Shown: positions 13,560-25,793, counted from the stretch's first letter. The stretch is DNA of 64,000 nt from Cyathus striatus (GCA_025738555.1 JAOVFP010000007.1:434001-498000); one strand, 5' to 3'. Notes: generated from the letters alone by a model not told the origin. Program-made: numbers and translations.

Positions 13560-16500
13560 CAGTTGGCAACACACAAACACCACAAATTTTATTACAGTAG
13601 GAAAATGAATTTTTTGGGGCAAACTAATTACATATTTGGAATCAGAAGGTCAAAATATGTACAAAAATGATGTTTTTGTGAAATTCCCACAATAAAATAG
13701 GTGTGCCAAATTTTTTGACAAAAAAATCAACATGTTACATAGCCAAATTTAGGATACAATAGCCTCGAGTGCCATCATAGCATGATTTGAGACTTGACGG
13801 TGTTGATGATGTTGCCTAACAGCCCATTCTGCTGCTTCACCTGTTAAACCATGCCTATATGCACTCATAAATCACCATGCTTGGTTTATAAAACAGTGAA
13901 TAACATCCAGAGGACAAGCATCTAGGTATTTCACAACTGCATTTTTTGCATCTTGAAAGGTTCTTTTATCTTCTTCACGATACCTATATTTTGCCCACCC
14001 CCAGTACTGTTGAAGTATATTCTCAATAATTTAGATTTGTAATATTATTAAACATACATACCATTTCTATTGGGTTCAATTCACAATGAAATTTTGGGAG
14101 AAACATACAAATATGTCCAGCATTAGTGATTAATATCTCAAGCATTGACTTCTGATTGACAAAATCATCTTGCTGGCTAAGTAGACGTGCCATGCAGCAA
14201 TCTTTACTTTCAAAAGGACAAACTGGTGAGCACTTTGCATGAAGGTGAGAAACATCAAAACCTTGTTCCTCTAGAACTGTTTGCAGTCCTTTTGGCCTTC
14301 CATCAGGCAGTGTCATCTGCTGGACCTTTCCTCAACACTCAACAGATGGATTTGTCTCAGGAATAAATGTTGCATGTTGAATATGTTGCTTGCCTCCATC
14401 ACACTTATTCATGTCAAAAGCTTTGAGTGCATCTGATGGGAGAGAAGCATGTGCAGATGAGTTGTCAAATATAAATAATGCTTGCTTCATTGGATGAGCT
14501 TCCTCAAAAATGGATATTGCATCTTCCATTTGCTTTAGAAGCTGTGCACAGTCCCACCAGGCATCTCCATTTGCACCTGGAAATATAATCTTCCAGGCAT
14601 TTCTTTTGATGGTCCCATCTTCATTTTTTACAACTAACTGTCCAGTTTCTGGAGTGATGAAATTGGAAACATGGACTATTCTTCCTCTTCCTTTTGAGCA
14701 CATTGGCTGCTTTCCTTTCTCAATCCTGGTGTTAATTATCAGAGTGAATCAATAATATCAATTACCATCTACATACCATGCTTTTGTAGGTGCATCATGA
14801 TGGTGAAAAGAGCTTTCATCATGAAATATAGGGATTATTTCTCTTTCCCCTTCTTCCAGCTGAGGTGCAACTCTAACAAGCTCTGGTCCTTCATAATGAG
14901 CCATCTTACTTTCATATATTTCCATCTCAGGCAGATATGTTCCATCCCGGTATTTCTCCACATCTGGATGATTGTGTCCATCTTTATAAACACCTTTTTT
15001 AACACTTGAATGATGCCACCCCAATGTTAGTAGTCATCATTGAACAGTATGTAAACTGATTGGTTGTTCTGGCTGAATATTCAGATCAGGAAATATTTGT
15101 TGGTTGATTGCTGTCTGAAAATTCTTTGGTGTTACTGTACCGGGCTTTTGACTGCGAAGATAATTTAGAGCCAGCAGTTTAACATTTTCATCATTAAGAT
15201 ATGACTGAGCTTTCCTTTTTCCACCTTGCTTCTCTTCTGGAAGCTGCTCAAAAATCTGGTAATGCCATGCTAGAGACTGAACCCGATGTGCAAACCAAGC
15301 TTGTCCCCTTTCAACATGCCATATACTAGCAATGGATTCACTTGCTTCAATATGAGACATTCCATTAAGACGAGCAGTAGCAAAATTTGAAAGTATCACA
15401 AGCTGATTAATTTTTGCAATAGGAAGAGTATTCTTTTGTTTCTTCAAATCATCATGTATCTGCTTGCGAAGGAAGTTCCAATCTTTTATTTCTGGTGCTG
15501 TACCCTGCAAATTTTCTTCAAGCTCCTCATCCAACATTTAATTCTCATTATTGTTCAAATATTGGTTTATAGAAAATTCAGATGGTAGTTCATCTTCCTC
15601 CTCAAATTGTGCATTTTCATTTATGAGTTCAATGTCACTAATATCATCCAGAGTCTCATCCTGTGTGTATGTTTGCAAGGGAGTCAAAGACTTATGAGAC
15701 TCCTGTACTGGAGAACCAACACTAGACTCCAATAGAATTGGGGAGCAAACACAACTGACACTATTGTCTGATCCAGTATCAACCTGATCTTCAACAGAGC
15801 TAGAGCTTGACTTTATTTCAGCTGCAGAACGCTTCAGTGATCCACTCTTTATTTTAACAAAGCTATCAAGGGTAGACTGTGTCTTCCATGCCTTCTTGTA
15901 ATGAAATCTTGTGTGCTTAGACTTGCTCATAACATCAGGACCTTTCACATATGACTTTGGATGATCTGAACAAGGCTTATTTTAGTATTTCCAATTCCCT
16001 CTATTATAAAATGTGTAATTACCTTTTTTTTCAAGCTTTTCTCTCTTGAGCTTTGGAGGAATCCAATCACTATCATAGGGATCATTTTCTAAAGCCATAT
16101 CTGCAAGCTTCTTCCCAAATTCTTCATCTGCCACATAATTCCAGTCAAGTTCAAAGTCAATCTCCTGAGTCTCCCCCAAAGAATTGTCCTGCAGATCATT
16201 CTCATCTGAACAGTAAGGGTCTTGAAGCAATTCACCATTTTCACTGATTAACTGTGGTTGAGATAAACTTATAGATTCCCTACTGATCACATTTTCAGGA
16301 TTTGTAATGGGCTCTGGGGAGGATATCTGAGTGATATGTGGTGGGGAGGGACTCTAAAGATCAGCTTTTGGCTGATTATTGCAAAGTCCACTGGTATTTC
16401 GACTCTTTTTCTTGGGTCTACCTCTGGGCATGGTGGTTAGAAAGTCGATTTTTAGTGCCCAGTGAGGCGATTCAAAGGCTGGGTTTTTTGCGGAATCATA

Positions 16501-16739
16501 TCACTATCGATGAAAGCATGCTAAAAATACATTTTTTGTGATTTTTACTATTTTTTAAGGCCAAGTGCCAAATTTTTGGGTCAAAAAATCAAAAAATCAG
16601 AATTTCGAAAATTGGCTTGTGGAATATTGTAGATTACATCATAACTATTCTATTCTGATGATTTTCGGAAGCTAAAAGTCAATTTTGGTTGCTAGAAAAT
16701 TTGCTTAATAAATTTGCAGTGTTTGCATGTTGTCAACTG
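13560..16739 (-). mobile_element. Tc1/mariner-like DNA transposon with DDE transposase, 3.18 kb
   Basis: Terminal inverted repeats of about 38 bp start CAGTTGGCAACA at the left and CAGTTGACAACA at the right, with a shared CAAACAC block. TA sits outside each end (13,558-13,559 and 16,740-16,741). One minus-strand transposase gene fills the interior. The ends, the TA target and the acidic triad of the protein agree with the broad IS630/Tc1/mariner group. It lies inside a decayed copy of the long repeat, so it inserted after that repeat was established. Confidence 0.85.
13749..16431 (-). pseudogene. DDE superfamily transposase, decayed, multi-exon
   Basis: The likely start at 16,431 opens with an AT-hook-like MPRGRPRKK. 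A long acidic and Ser-rich N-terminal part follows (to about 15,540), then a helical DNA-binding-like region (15,537-15,037) and the catalytic domain (15,024-13,749). Catalytic acids are visible: Asp in IFHDESSF (near 14,820), Asp in FIFDNSSAH (near 14,460) and Glu in CELNPIEM (near 14,080). After a short intron the gene resumes with YWGWAKYRYRE. It belongs to the DDE endonuclease family common in mushrooms, with the signature HDES...DNSS...NPIEMFWG. Damage: a TAG about 24 codons in, a TGA before FMSAYR near the end, and at least one exon junction near 14,720-14,760 that I could not splice in frame. The triad survives but the copy is probably inactive. Confidence 0.75.
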
Positions 16740-16741
16740 TA

Positions 16742-17245
16742 GTCAAACCATATTCTCTCTATGTTCAGGCAGACAACAGCACAATGCTCACATGCTATTG
16801 CCCACCTTCCAAATACAATCAAACTATATAGCTTCTCCTACTTTTCTGCCAATATTTTGTGCTCAATGATAAACTATATTCTATAGTGTTGAATGGGTTG
16901 TCACTGCTGTAAGGAAAAGGAATGAGGTGCCTATGGCCTGTGAAGGGGGGAATGTGAACTACAGTCTAACCAGACATGTAGCAGTGGTGATAGTGCCTAG
17001 CAAGGCATACATAGGTGTCAGCCAGAGGTAATGATGAGTGAGCCATGCCTGGTGTGGGCATGGGGAAGAGGAAGCCTTGACTCGGGCCAGTGTGAGGGTA
17101 ATAATGTAATGGATTAAAGACAAAGAGCACAATGTATGATACAATGAGCTATCTACATAGGGGTATTTGTACATGTTATAATCCAAAGGGTCCACGAAGT
17201 CTGTTCACTTCAACATATAGTTTGGCTACAATGACTACTCTTTCT
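16742..17245. other. CpG-poor spacer between two transposons
   Basis: No gene is supported. The right end of this stretch (about 17,215-17,250) resembles 8,035-8,062 of the CpG-replete repeat, so it is the left half of the site into which the gypsy element inserted. Confidence 0.5.
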
Positions 17246-17250
17246 TCAAG

Positions 17251-17735
17251 TGTTATGATAAAGTTCTGGATGGGATGTTTATTGTACAAGTCTGATAATC
17301 ACATGATTTACAAGTTCAAGGAACAAGTTAATCAGTTTATCGTGTTCAAGTCTCTATTCATGAGCTCTTAAGTTGTTTAGACTTAAGTACGAGTGAAGTG
17401 AATGAATCAAAGTAGAGCTAGTTTGATTTAAGCTGAAGCTTGAGCTCTACAGCCCAAGTTACTACTGTTTAAATACAAATGAGTTCATACTAATAATAAG
17501 TAAGAATGTAACTAAATAAGTCATGATGCCATGCATCAGCTGCGCATTACTGTGGCGCAGTAGGAAGAAAGAAAGAAAGACTAAGTAAAGTAAAATGACT
17601 CAGAATGAGTCAAAAGAGGATTGACAACTGTGTAAGTAAGAAGTCATGTGTTTGGTGTTGAAGGTAATACCAAACATGTCAATGAAAAGAAAAGAAAACA
17701 TATGTAAATAAAAGAGATAAAAGAAAATCATAACA
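17251..17735 (-). repeat. 3' LTR of the gypsy element
   Basis: 485 bp, TGTTA...TAACA, equal in length to its partner at 24,423-24,907. Differences from the partner are mostly CG against TG or CA. A short GAAA run lies at about 17,565-17,580. Confidence 0.93.
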
Positions 17736-17746
17736 TTATCCCCTGT

Positions 17747-19008
17747 TTAAAGTGTGAAGTTCACCATAACTTCACTAATATCAGTTGCCCAGATAGAAGT
17801 CCCTGAGGATGTCGTAGTTGTCTGGATCCTCTGTCTTGAGAAGGTGTTCCTCCCATGCCTGTTCCCCCGATTTACCATTGGGTTGAATTCTGCAGAAGTA
17901 GAACTTCTCTGATTTGACCTTCCTGCCTCTCTCTCTCTCCTGTCGTTCCTCTCAATGGGAATGGAACCCCTTCCCATTCTTTGACTCCCTCTGCCCCGAG
18001 ATCTTGCTCCATCGTTCTGTGTAGCAAAACCCCTTGTAGTGTGAGGTGCAGCCATCCCTTCCATAGGGATCCAGGCTGATGGACCTAGAATTTGTCTCCA
18101 TGCACTCCTTCGTTCTGGAGTATATGGTGGCAAGGGCATGTCTCTTTGCGGGGGTGTGGTCATTGTGGAGCGAAGTGATTGGGACAAGAAGGGGTGGTGT
18201 GCCCAGGGGCGTTTCAATAACAGTGGTTGCACCTATAGTCTGGGCAGTCCTTCTTAACGTGTGCTGTGCTGCCACAGAGGAAGCAATGCTGATCGGAGGT
18301 GGAGATGGGCTCCTGGATGGGAGGGCACTTGTTGGGTAGAGTGTTGCTGGTGGTGGTGAGATAGGGCGCCAAGGTGTTGCTGGTCGTGATGGAGCCTTGG
18401 GTTCGGATGTCCTTGTACTGTTCGGGAGTGGTACGTTCTCAGAGAGAGTGAGATTGTGGATGGAGGTAGAAACTGCCTCCAATATGACGGACTCCAAATT
18501 TGCTGTTTGGCTTATCGTCCTCAGCTCTCTTACTGCTGCTATCATCAGAGGGGTTGCTTTGGCGTATTAGTGCGAGTCGTTGGTGAGCAAGGGAGGGACT
18601 AGAGGTACCCGGTGTGTCTAAGAACTGTGCTACTTTGGTAGCATGATGCAATCCTGCATCAAACATCCCCTGAATGGCATTGACCTGGTTCCTCCTGCAA
18701 GCATTCTCCATGTTTATAGCTTCTCTGAAAATATCAAACTGGGTAACTAGAGTGTTCCCGTTTGGCAAATTGGAGAGGAAATTTTGAGTCGAAGTTAGCT
18801 GATGGTTGGGTACATTTTGCAAGGCGTCACGATATTTGTTAATGAGTTCAAGGGGTGTGGTAGGTTGGTCAAGTTGGGAGTGTCAGTAGTTGATATTGGC
18901 GATGATAGGGGGAAGCATAAGAGGTTCAGAGGAGTGAATAAAAGTGGGGCGGGCATTTTTGGTAGAAGGGAGAGAACCAGTAGAAGAAGAAACATTGTTG
19001 GAAGACAT
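17747..19008 (-). pseudogene. Extra 3' ORF of the gypsy element with two zinc knuckles
   Basis: This frame begins 57 bases after the pol stop, at MSSNNVSSSTG (19,008), and ends just inside the 3' LTR (NFTL, 17,747), about 420 codons. The N-terminal half is Ser/Pro/Asn-rich with a helical stretch (about 18,790-18,640). Around 18,280-18,210 is a CCHC knuckle (CFLCGSTAHVKKDC) followed by a second Cys/His cluster (CNHC...GH...C). The C-terminus is Arg/Gly-rich (RGRGSQRMGRG). The frame is broken by shifts and stops. Composition and knuckles suggest a nucleic-acid-binding, Gag-like accessory protein. It is not an obvious envelope: no signal peptide or strong membrane segment is seen. Confidence 0.6.
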
Positions 19009-19064
19009 TGTGAAAGGTTTGATATGACTGGTGAATTGTTGGTAGTTTGTGGAAAACTGCCTAT

Positions 19065-22000
19065 TCAATTTAGACCAGCCTTCTTCTTATAGTCTTCTAG
19101 TAATTCTTGAGCATTACTCAAGTTTTCTTCATGTACCCATTCATCCTTTGCAGATGAGTATCCCTTCCATCATATTCTGTATCGCATGACTGGTTCTGTG
19201 CATTGATTCTTCCATTTTTTAGGCATCTTGTGACCCACGATTGCTTCGATCTCCCACTCGGGCTTGGCTTCAATCAAGTCTGGAGGTGGTTCCAAGAAGT
19301 TTTTCCCATGGACAGAGGTTTTGACATATGGCATGAGAAGAACAGTGTTAAAGACGGAGTGAATGGTCCATTGTTCTGGGAGCTCCAATTTGTATGTATA
19401 AGGTGCTAGTTTCTCAATGATCTTGAAAGGTCCTTCATGTCTTGGTGCCATTTTCCTGGATGGGTAAGCTATGGACAAGTTTTTTGTGTTGAGCCACACC
19501 ATATCTCCTACTTTATATTTCGTGAATCCTTGTTTCTGTGCTTCATGAGTCTTTTGTTGCATGATTTGGATAAGGGCTTGTGCTTCTTTTCTTGCTTCCG
19601 CCATGTCATCTATCCTGATTTCTGCTTCTTTGACGTAAGTGGTGTCTCTCACTGTGGGAGTAATGATCAGTTTGTATCCATGTAATAAATAGAAAGGAGA
19701 TCTTTGTGTAATGGAGTTGACCTGAGCATTTCGTGAGATTTCTGCTTCTGGGATGTGGTTTGCCCATTCATGTTGTCTAGCGCTGCAGAAACATCATAAA
19801 TAGGTTTCAATTTCCTAGTTCATCCTTTCTGTTTGTCCATCTGTTTGAGGATGATAAACGGTGGATCCTTTCCATTTTATTTTATAGAAATGAAGTATTG
19901 CTTGGAATACTTCTGCTACAAATCTTGTGTCTCAGTCAGAAATGATTGCATTGGGAAGGCTGTACTGTCTATAGAGTGTTTTCAGATCAGGGTTGCTGTT
20001 CTCTCCACGTTAAGTCCCTTCATGATGCAAGGTTCGAAAATTACCCCCTTAGTAGACCCATGGTCGACCATGACCATGATTGCATTGAATCCCTCAGATT
20101 TAGGAAGATCTGTAATGAAGTCCATAGATACTTGGGAAAATGGTCATGTAGTTTCAGGGATGGGAATGGGATTGACCGGTGGTTTTGGTCGTCAGTCATA
20201 AGCCATCTGTTGACAGGTGGCACATCCAGTTATGTATTGTTTGACAAAAACTCCCATTCCAGGCCACCAGTATTCCTTTTTGACTTCTTTTTCAGTTGAG
20301 CTGCATCCATGGTGTCTGGCAGGTAGGCTGTCATGTTTGAGAGCTACTATGCTTCGTCATAATTCTTTGTCTTCAGGGACATAGACTCGGTCTCTAAAAA
20401 GAATGATTCCACTTTCAATTTGCCAATCGTCTAAAGAGGAGTGAATAGGAGGTATATCTTTGGCTTCAATGGCAGTGATTATTTTTTGAGCCAAGGTATC
20501 CTTTTCAGTTTCATTAACAACTAAATCTCTAAGTTCTGTAGATATCAAATTGATGTGTAGGTCTGCATCTAAAATGTTAGCAAACCAATTATCATGTTCT
20601 GTGTTTAAGGTGCTAATGAACCAATGGTCAGGTAAGATTATCAAACCATTGTTTTCGTTTCCCTTGTCAAGGGGTTAAATTGGGTCGTCGTGAAATCATG
20701 TTGGCTTCGAGGTTCTTTTTCCCTTGTATATGTTGCATGTTTATGTCAAAATCTGAAAGGAAGAGAGACCATTGTGCTTGTCATCTAGTAACCTTTTGAG
20801 GTTCTCGATAGTATTTTAAGTTTTCATGATCAGAGAATATGACTATCTTGTTTGGGTGTCCTTCAAGTAGATGTCGCCATGCTTTGAAACCATGAACAAT
20901 TGCATATAGTTCCTTATCATAAATTTGGTAGTTCCGTTCAGCTGCTGTGAACATGTGGGAAATGTATCCACATGGTTTCCAGAACCTGTTTTCGTCTTCT
21001 TGTTTAAGAACAGCTCCTGTGGCGTAATTGGATGCATCAACCAACATAGTAAAAGGTTTCTCAGGGTCTGGTATCCTGAGAATCAGCTCCTTTAAGAAGG
21101 CTTCTTTAAGGTCATCGAAGGCCAGTTGTTGTTCTTTTCCCCAGTTCCAGATTGTAGTATTCCTAGTTAGTTTGAGAATAGGCTCTATTCTCTTACTATA
21201 GCATGGAATAAATTGGCGATAGAAGTTACAGAATCCTGCAAATGACTGAACTTCTTTTACTTTAGTGGGGGCAGGCCAATTGGTGATTCCGGCAAGTTTC
21301 TTAGGGTCCATAGCAATATTGTTTGGCCTGATGATCATACCAAGATAATCGACTTCTGTTACTTCAAAAGAACATTTTTCAGGTTTTGCAAATAGGCCAT
21401 TATCCCATAATATTTGAAGGATTTCTCATGTAATCTGTCTGTGTAGTTTTAGATTATCTTTTGTGAAGATAAGAATGTCATCTAGGTAAACTCAGACAAA
21501 TCCTCTTGCGATGTAGTCTTCGAGAAGATGATTAATCATTCGCATGAAGGTTGCCAGTGAGTTGCATAGTCCAAAGAACATAACAGTAAGTCTGAAAATG
21601 CCTCTTTTAGTGACAAAAGCTGCTTTTGATCTGTCTTCTTGGACAATTTGTACTTTGTTGTATGCTCCTTGAAGATCCATTTTTGTGAAAAGATTGGCAC
21701 CTTTAAGATCTTCCATAAGTTGTTTTATATGAGGTAGGGGGTACCTGTCTTTGATGGTTCTGTTGTTTAAGTATTGATAGTCCTGGCATGGTCTCATATC
21801 ATCTGTGTCTTTTTTCCCTACAAAGAAGAATCCAGCAGTAATTTCGGCATCTGTTGAATCCGGTAGAACTTCTTTGATATATCCTTTTCAAAGGTTGTCA
21901 TCAATGAATTCATTCATTGCTTTTTCTTCTCATGTGCTGAGAGGATATACCCTACTTTTCTGGGGTAAGAAGTCTTCCTTCATTTGAATGTGGTGATCCC

Positions 22001-22990
22001 ATGGTCGTGATGGTGGAAATTCTTCTGGGGTGTCCTTATCAAATATGTTCTTGTAATCCCAAAGGTGTTTAGGTACCATCTGTTTGAAGGTTTTCTTAAC
22101 ATTTTCGGGTTCATAGGATAGCCGTTGTGAGATCGTCTGTTTTACTCTGATAGGAATTCCATATTTTTCAAATAAGGGTTCCTCCAGTTCATAAGACATG
22201 CCTAGTCCGTTTTCTGATAAAGAGGATCTTCAATTCCTGTCAGGAAGGTTCGTAAATGAATACTTTCAGTAGTCATTTCTTCAAGATCTTCATCTTCAGC
22301 ATCGTTTATTTGCATCCAATATATTTCAATTGGATTCCAGTTATCTTGTAAAGGTAAATCTGGGATTTCTATCATCTTCTCATTGGGGATTCTTGTATCC
22401 TCAAGAGAATACCTGTAATCTTGAGGGAGTGTTTCCATTTGCTCATTCTCCGATTCGTTGGGTATCTCTTCAATAGAGGCCGGTGGTCCTGATCATTTGG
22501 TTTTTATGATGGGTTTCATTATCTTCATTCGAGCAATTGACATAGATTGTGTGAATCTTTGGTTAAATTGCCTGTCTAGCCGCATTTGATCGATTTTTAA
22601 GGTTCCTTCTTTCCAGTTTATTTGAGGGTTTGTTTGTTCCAGGAAAGGGTAGCCCATGATAATTGATTTGTTCCCTAGTCCAGAAAGGTAAAATTGAGTA
22701 GGAATGGTAGCTGTTCCTACTTTTACTTTGTCATCGACATAGTGTGAAATATATCCTTTTTTGTTGAGGGTTCCATCTGTGTTGTATACTGGTGTTAGTT
22801 TTTCCAAAGGTTGTGGAGTGAGATTGAATTTTTTCGCAGTTGCTCAACTCATAAAATTTCCTCCAGCCCCTGAGTCAATCAGGGCTGGAACTGATCCCAC
22901 ATTTCCTAATGTAACAGGTACTTGCATAGTATTTTGTTCAATATCAGCTATTATTACATTGGAAAGTAGAATAGGAGGTCCTACAGTGGG
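19065..22990 (-). pseudogene. pol: gypsy pol: protease, RT, RNase H, integrase, chromodomain
   Basis: In order: aspartic protease with ALIDSGAGGNFM (about 22,890-22,850); reverse transcriptase with FTKMDLQGAYN (about 21,690) and the catalytic VYLDD (about 21,480); RNase H with LVDASNYATGAVL (about 21,030) and DKELYAIV; integrase with the HHGC...CATCQQ zinc-binding region (about 20,310-20,215), Asp in VSMDFITDLP and Asp in MVMVDHGS; and a C-terminal chromodomain ending in WKGYSSAKDEWVHEENL (about 19,145-19,090). The frame stops at 19,065. I see at least nine in-frame TGAs, nearly all where homologues have Arg (for instance between GFV and VYLDD, and in QKVTR-QAQW), plus one frameshift near 22,200. 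Gag and pol may be one polyprotein. Confidence 0.88.
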
Positions 22991-24380
22991 ATTAATAGTC
23001 CTCCTTATTGAAAACCCATCTTGTTGATACTTTCAAAGTATTCAACTTGTTCAGCTCCTGGGAGATCTGCAACTTGAAATCTCATTTCTTCAGCAAGTTC
23101 TTTCCCAGTCATTTTCTTGATGAAGGGATTGTTATTCTTGTTGTTGGTATGAGGAGTGGTCTCCCCTTTGTTTCTGTTTGGGCATTGTCTGGCCATGTGT
23201 CCTTTGGTTCCACAAATGAAGCATTTCCCAGCTTGCAAATATTCTCCTCATGTTTTTGCATCTAGTTGGTTTATCTCCATGTGGTATACATCCATAGCAT
23301 TTGGGTCTCAGGTAGTAGTCTTTGGTCTGGGGGCAAAATATCCCCTTCATCCTGTTTTGTTATATTGCTGTATCTGTCTGTAATTTTGGTCAAATTTCCT
23401 GGCATCATCTTGCCATTTTGCTATGGTGTCAGGAATGTCTTTCTGAGTATGAATACTCTGAAGAAGAGGTCAATTAAGGCCTGCTTTAAACAGATCCATT
23501 TTTGTGTAGTCATTGAGTCCTTCCACGTGGCTGACGAGTATTTCAAATTCAGTAATATATTCATCGGCTGTTCCTTTTCCTTGGGTTAAGTTCTGGAGTT
23601 TGTGGAAGGCTTTGTCTTTCTCGTCAACAGGGTCAAAATTCTTCTTGAAATCTTCTTTAAAAGCCTTCCAAGTTCCTGGGGCTGGTGTGTCAGTTTTAAA
23701 CATTTCGTTTTGTTTCTTTTCTTTCCAGTTTCCAGCGATTCCTCCTCCAATGTATGACATGGCATACATAATTTTTTTAGCATCTGTGTCATAAATCTTA
23801 TCATTTATCAGAAAGTAAGATTCGACATCTCGAAGCCATTTCTTGGATTTCTTTTTGTCTCCCTCGAAGATAGCTGGAGGGTTTAGCCTCAGCTCTTTAT
23901 TGTTGATCTTTGGTGCTTCCGTGCTAGACATACTATCGTCTGATTCATGGTCAAAAATCGTGGAAGGTGTTGTTGATATAGGGAGTGGAGGATATCCTTC
24001 GTCTGCTGTGATGTATTCATCGTTATCAGGTGGTTGGTTTCTTTTTAGGTGTTCAACTAGTTCTTGGGCTAGTGAAGTTTCTGGGATCTGTTGGGTAGGG
24101 TTCCTTTGCGTTGGGGTCAATTCTTTTGAAAAGAATTGTCTGGGTGTGGGAATTTGTGATAGTGTAGGTTTCAAGGTTGTGGTATCAACTACTTGTTTCC
24201 CAATGGGTTTGCTCAAGCTAGCGATAGATGCAAATGGGTTTAAGCTTCCTCCCTCTTGTGGTGAGGTCCATATAAGTCCTTCTGGTTGGGACTTCAGCTT
24301 CTCTTCACCTTCTGAGTCAGAACTCTCTGGAGCTTTGAATCTCCAGGGGGTTGTCGTTGTTTCTGTTCAATGTGTCGGGG
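22991..24380 (-). pseudogene. gag: gypsy gag with CCHC zinc knuckle
   Basis: A capsid-like region (about 23,930-23,470) carries the typical Ty3 Gag pattern KKWLRDVESYF ... TWKAFKEDFKKNF ... DEYITEFEILVS. It is followed by a CCHC knuckle, CFICGTKGHMARQC (about 23,225-23,180). The frame can be followed upstream through TPWRFKAPESSDSEGEEK to about 24,370, but no intact ATG is visible, so the start is uncertain. The protein would coat genomic RNA in the virus-like particle. Confidence 0.8.
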
Positions 24381-24422
24381 TGCTGCACTGAGTAGTGCAA
24401 GCAGTCGGCAAGCTTCAGCTTT

Positions 24423-24907
24423 TGTTACGATAAAGTTCTGGTTGGGATGTTTATCATACAAGTCCGATAATCACGTGATTTACGAGTTCAAGGAACAAGT
24501 TAATCAGTTTATCGTGTTCAAGTCTCTATTCATGAGCTCTTAAGTTGTTTAGACTTAAGTACGAGTGAAGTGAATGAATCAAAGTAGAGCTAGTTTGATT
24601 TAAGCTGAAGCTTGAGCTCTACAGCCCAAGTTACTACTGTTTAAATACAAATGAGTTCGTACTAATAATAAGTAAGAATGTAACTAAATAAGTCATGATG
24701 CCACACATCAGCTGCGCATTACTGCGGCACAGTAGGAAGAAAGAAAGAAAGACTAAGTAAAGTAAAATGACTCAGAACAAGTCAAAAGAGGATTGATAAC
24801 CATGTAAGTAAGAAGTCATGTGTTTGGTGTTGAAGGTAATACCAAACACATCAATGAAAAGAAAAGAAAACATATGTAAATAAAAGAGATAAAAGAAAAT
24901 TGTAACA
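24423..24907 (-). repeat. 5' LTR of the gypsy element
   Basis: 485 bp, ends TGTTA...TAACA. It keeps several CpGs that are TG or CA in the partner LTR, and the reverse is also true. No standard tRNA-complementary primer site is obvious just inside it (about 24,422-24,400). Confidence 0.93.
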
Positions 24908-24912
24908 TCAAG

Positions 24913-25250
24913 GCATGCCCATGTGTCTAACCGATTGCACTCTAATCACCTAGAGCAGTCAGGCTGGAGTTAAGCTGGGGGGTCTTATTGCAGTGGACAT
25001 TTGGTATGTTCCACTATCACCTGCTGAAGGTCAATTGTTAATGAGGTGTTGAAACTTGACTTTGTTAGAAGTGATCTGACACTTCTCTAATTACTAATGA
25101 ACATTAGGTAGACTTAGGTACAGGACCTTGGTAAAGACCTTGGGCCTTGGTTGAGTCCTTGGTAAAGACTTTGAACTTTGGTAGATAGTATATAATCCTG
25201 AGGTCCTACAGTGGCAATCCCCACTTGCTCACTGTACTTTGGACTTCAGG
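24913..25250. repeat. CpG-decayed fragment of the long repeat
   Basis: The first part (to about 25,050) matches 8,063-8,240, including the block around GCAGTGGACATTTGGTATG. The rest (25,050-25,250) is short GGTAGAGTCCTTGGTAAAGACTT-like duplications without coding potential. Confidence 0.6.
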
Positions 25251-25252
25251 TA

Positions 25253-25793
25253 CTGTACCATTTTGAATGGTTCATCACCCCATATCTTGTGTGACATGTC
25301 GAACCAGCAAATATGTTTGTCACTTAGGCAGGCACAGTGTGATGTTTCGAAATTATCATCAGGTGTACATTAAATATTCACAAAATAATAAAGATTGGTG
25401 GCTTACTGGTTGAATATTTGAGAGGATTCTGAGCTCTGAGCATGAGGCTATGGCCCCAAATCTTCAGTGTTGCAACCTTCAATTTTTACTTGAATTAAAA
25501 TGCTAATTACTGGCATCTGGTTCAGGCAAAACTTTACCCAGCTTATAATCATGATGGAAAAATACATTTTTGCTCACACACTGCACTCCTGATGTAAATT
25601 AGGCAAATATTGTACTACTAACAGCTATTAAATGCTACATTTAACTTTGCATTCTGGAGTCAAAATTGGATATTTTTTGTGAACTGCTTGAATGGTTCAT
25701 CAGTTACCTATGTGATGCATGACATGTGCCAAATTTTGGCATGTCAGGTGGGGTGCATGATGCATGACTGCTGAATCATTCAAAATGGTACAG
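25253..25793. mobile_element. TA-flanked MITE, CTGTACCATTTTGAATG family, copy 1
   Basis: Terminal inverted repeats start CTGTACCATTTTGAATG on both ends, with TA outside (25,251-25,252 and 25,794-25,795). A second member is at 49,194-49,898. No open frame of note. The ends resemble Tc1/mariner-type non-autonomous elements. Confidence 0.8.

Larger units (their letters stand above)
17251..24907 (-). mobile_element. Ty3/gypsy chromovirus-type LTR retrotransposon, 7.66 kb
   Basis: Two 485-bp LTRs (17,251-17,735 and 24,423-24,907) begin TGTTA and end TAACA. The 5-bp target duplication TCAAG lies at 17,246-17,250 and 24,908-24,912. The internal genes read on the minus strand in the order gag, protease, reverse transcriptase, RNase H, integrase, chromodomain, followed by an extra zinc-knuckle ORF. 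Domain order and the C-terminal chromodomain place it with the chromoviruses. A paralogous unfilled site is at about 8,050-8,080. Its frames are interrupted mainly by TGA codons at expected CGA arginines, so this copy is dead, apparently through point decay rather than deletion. Confidence 0.93.
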
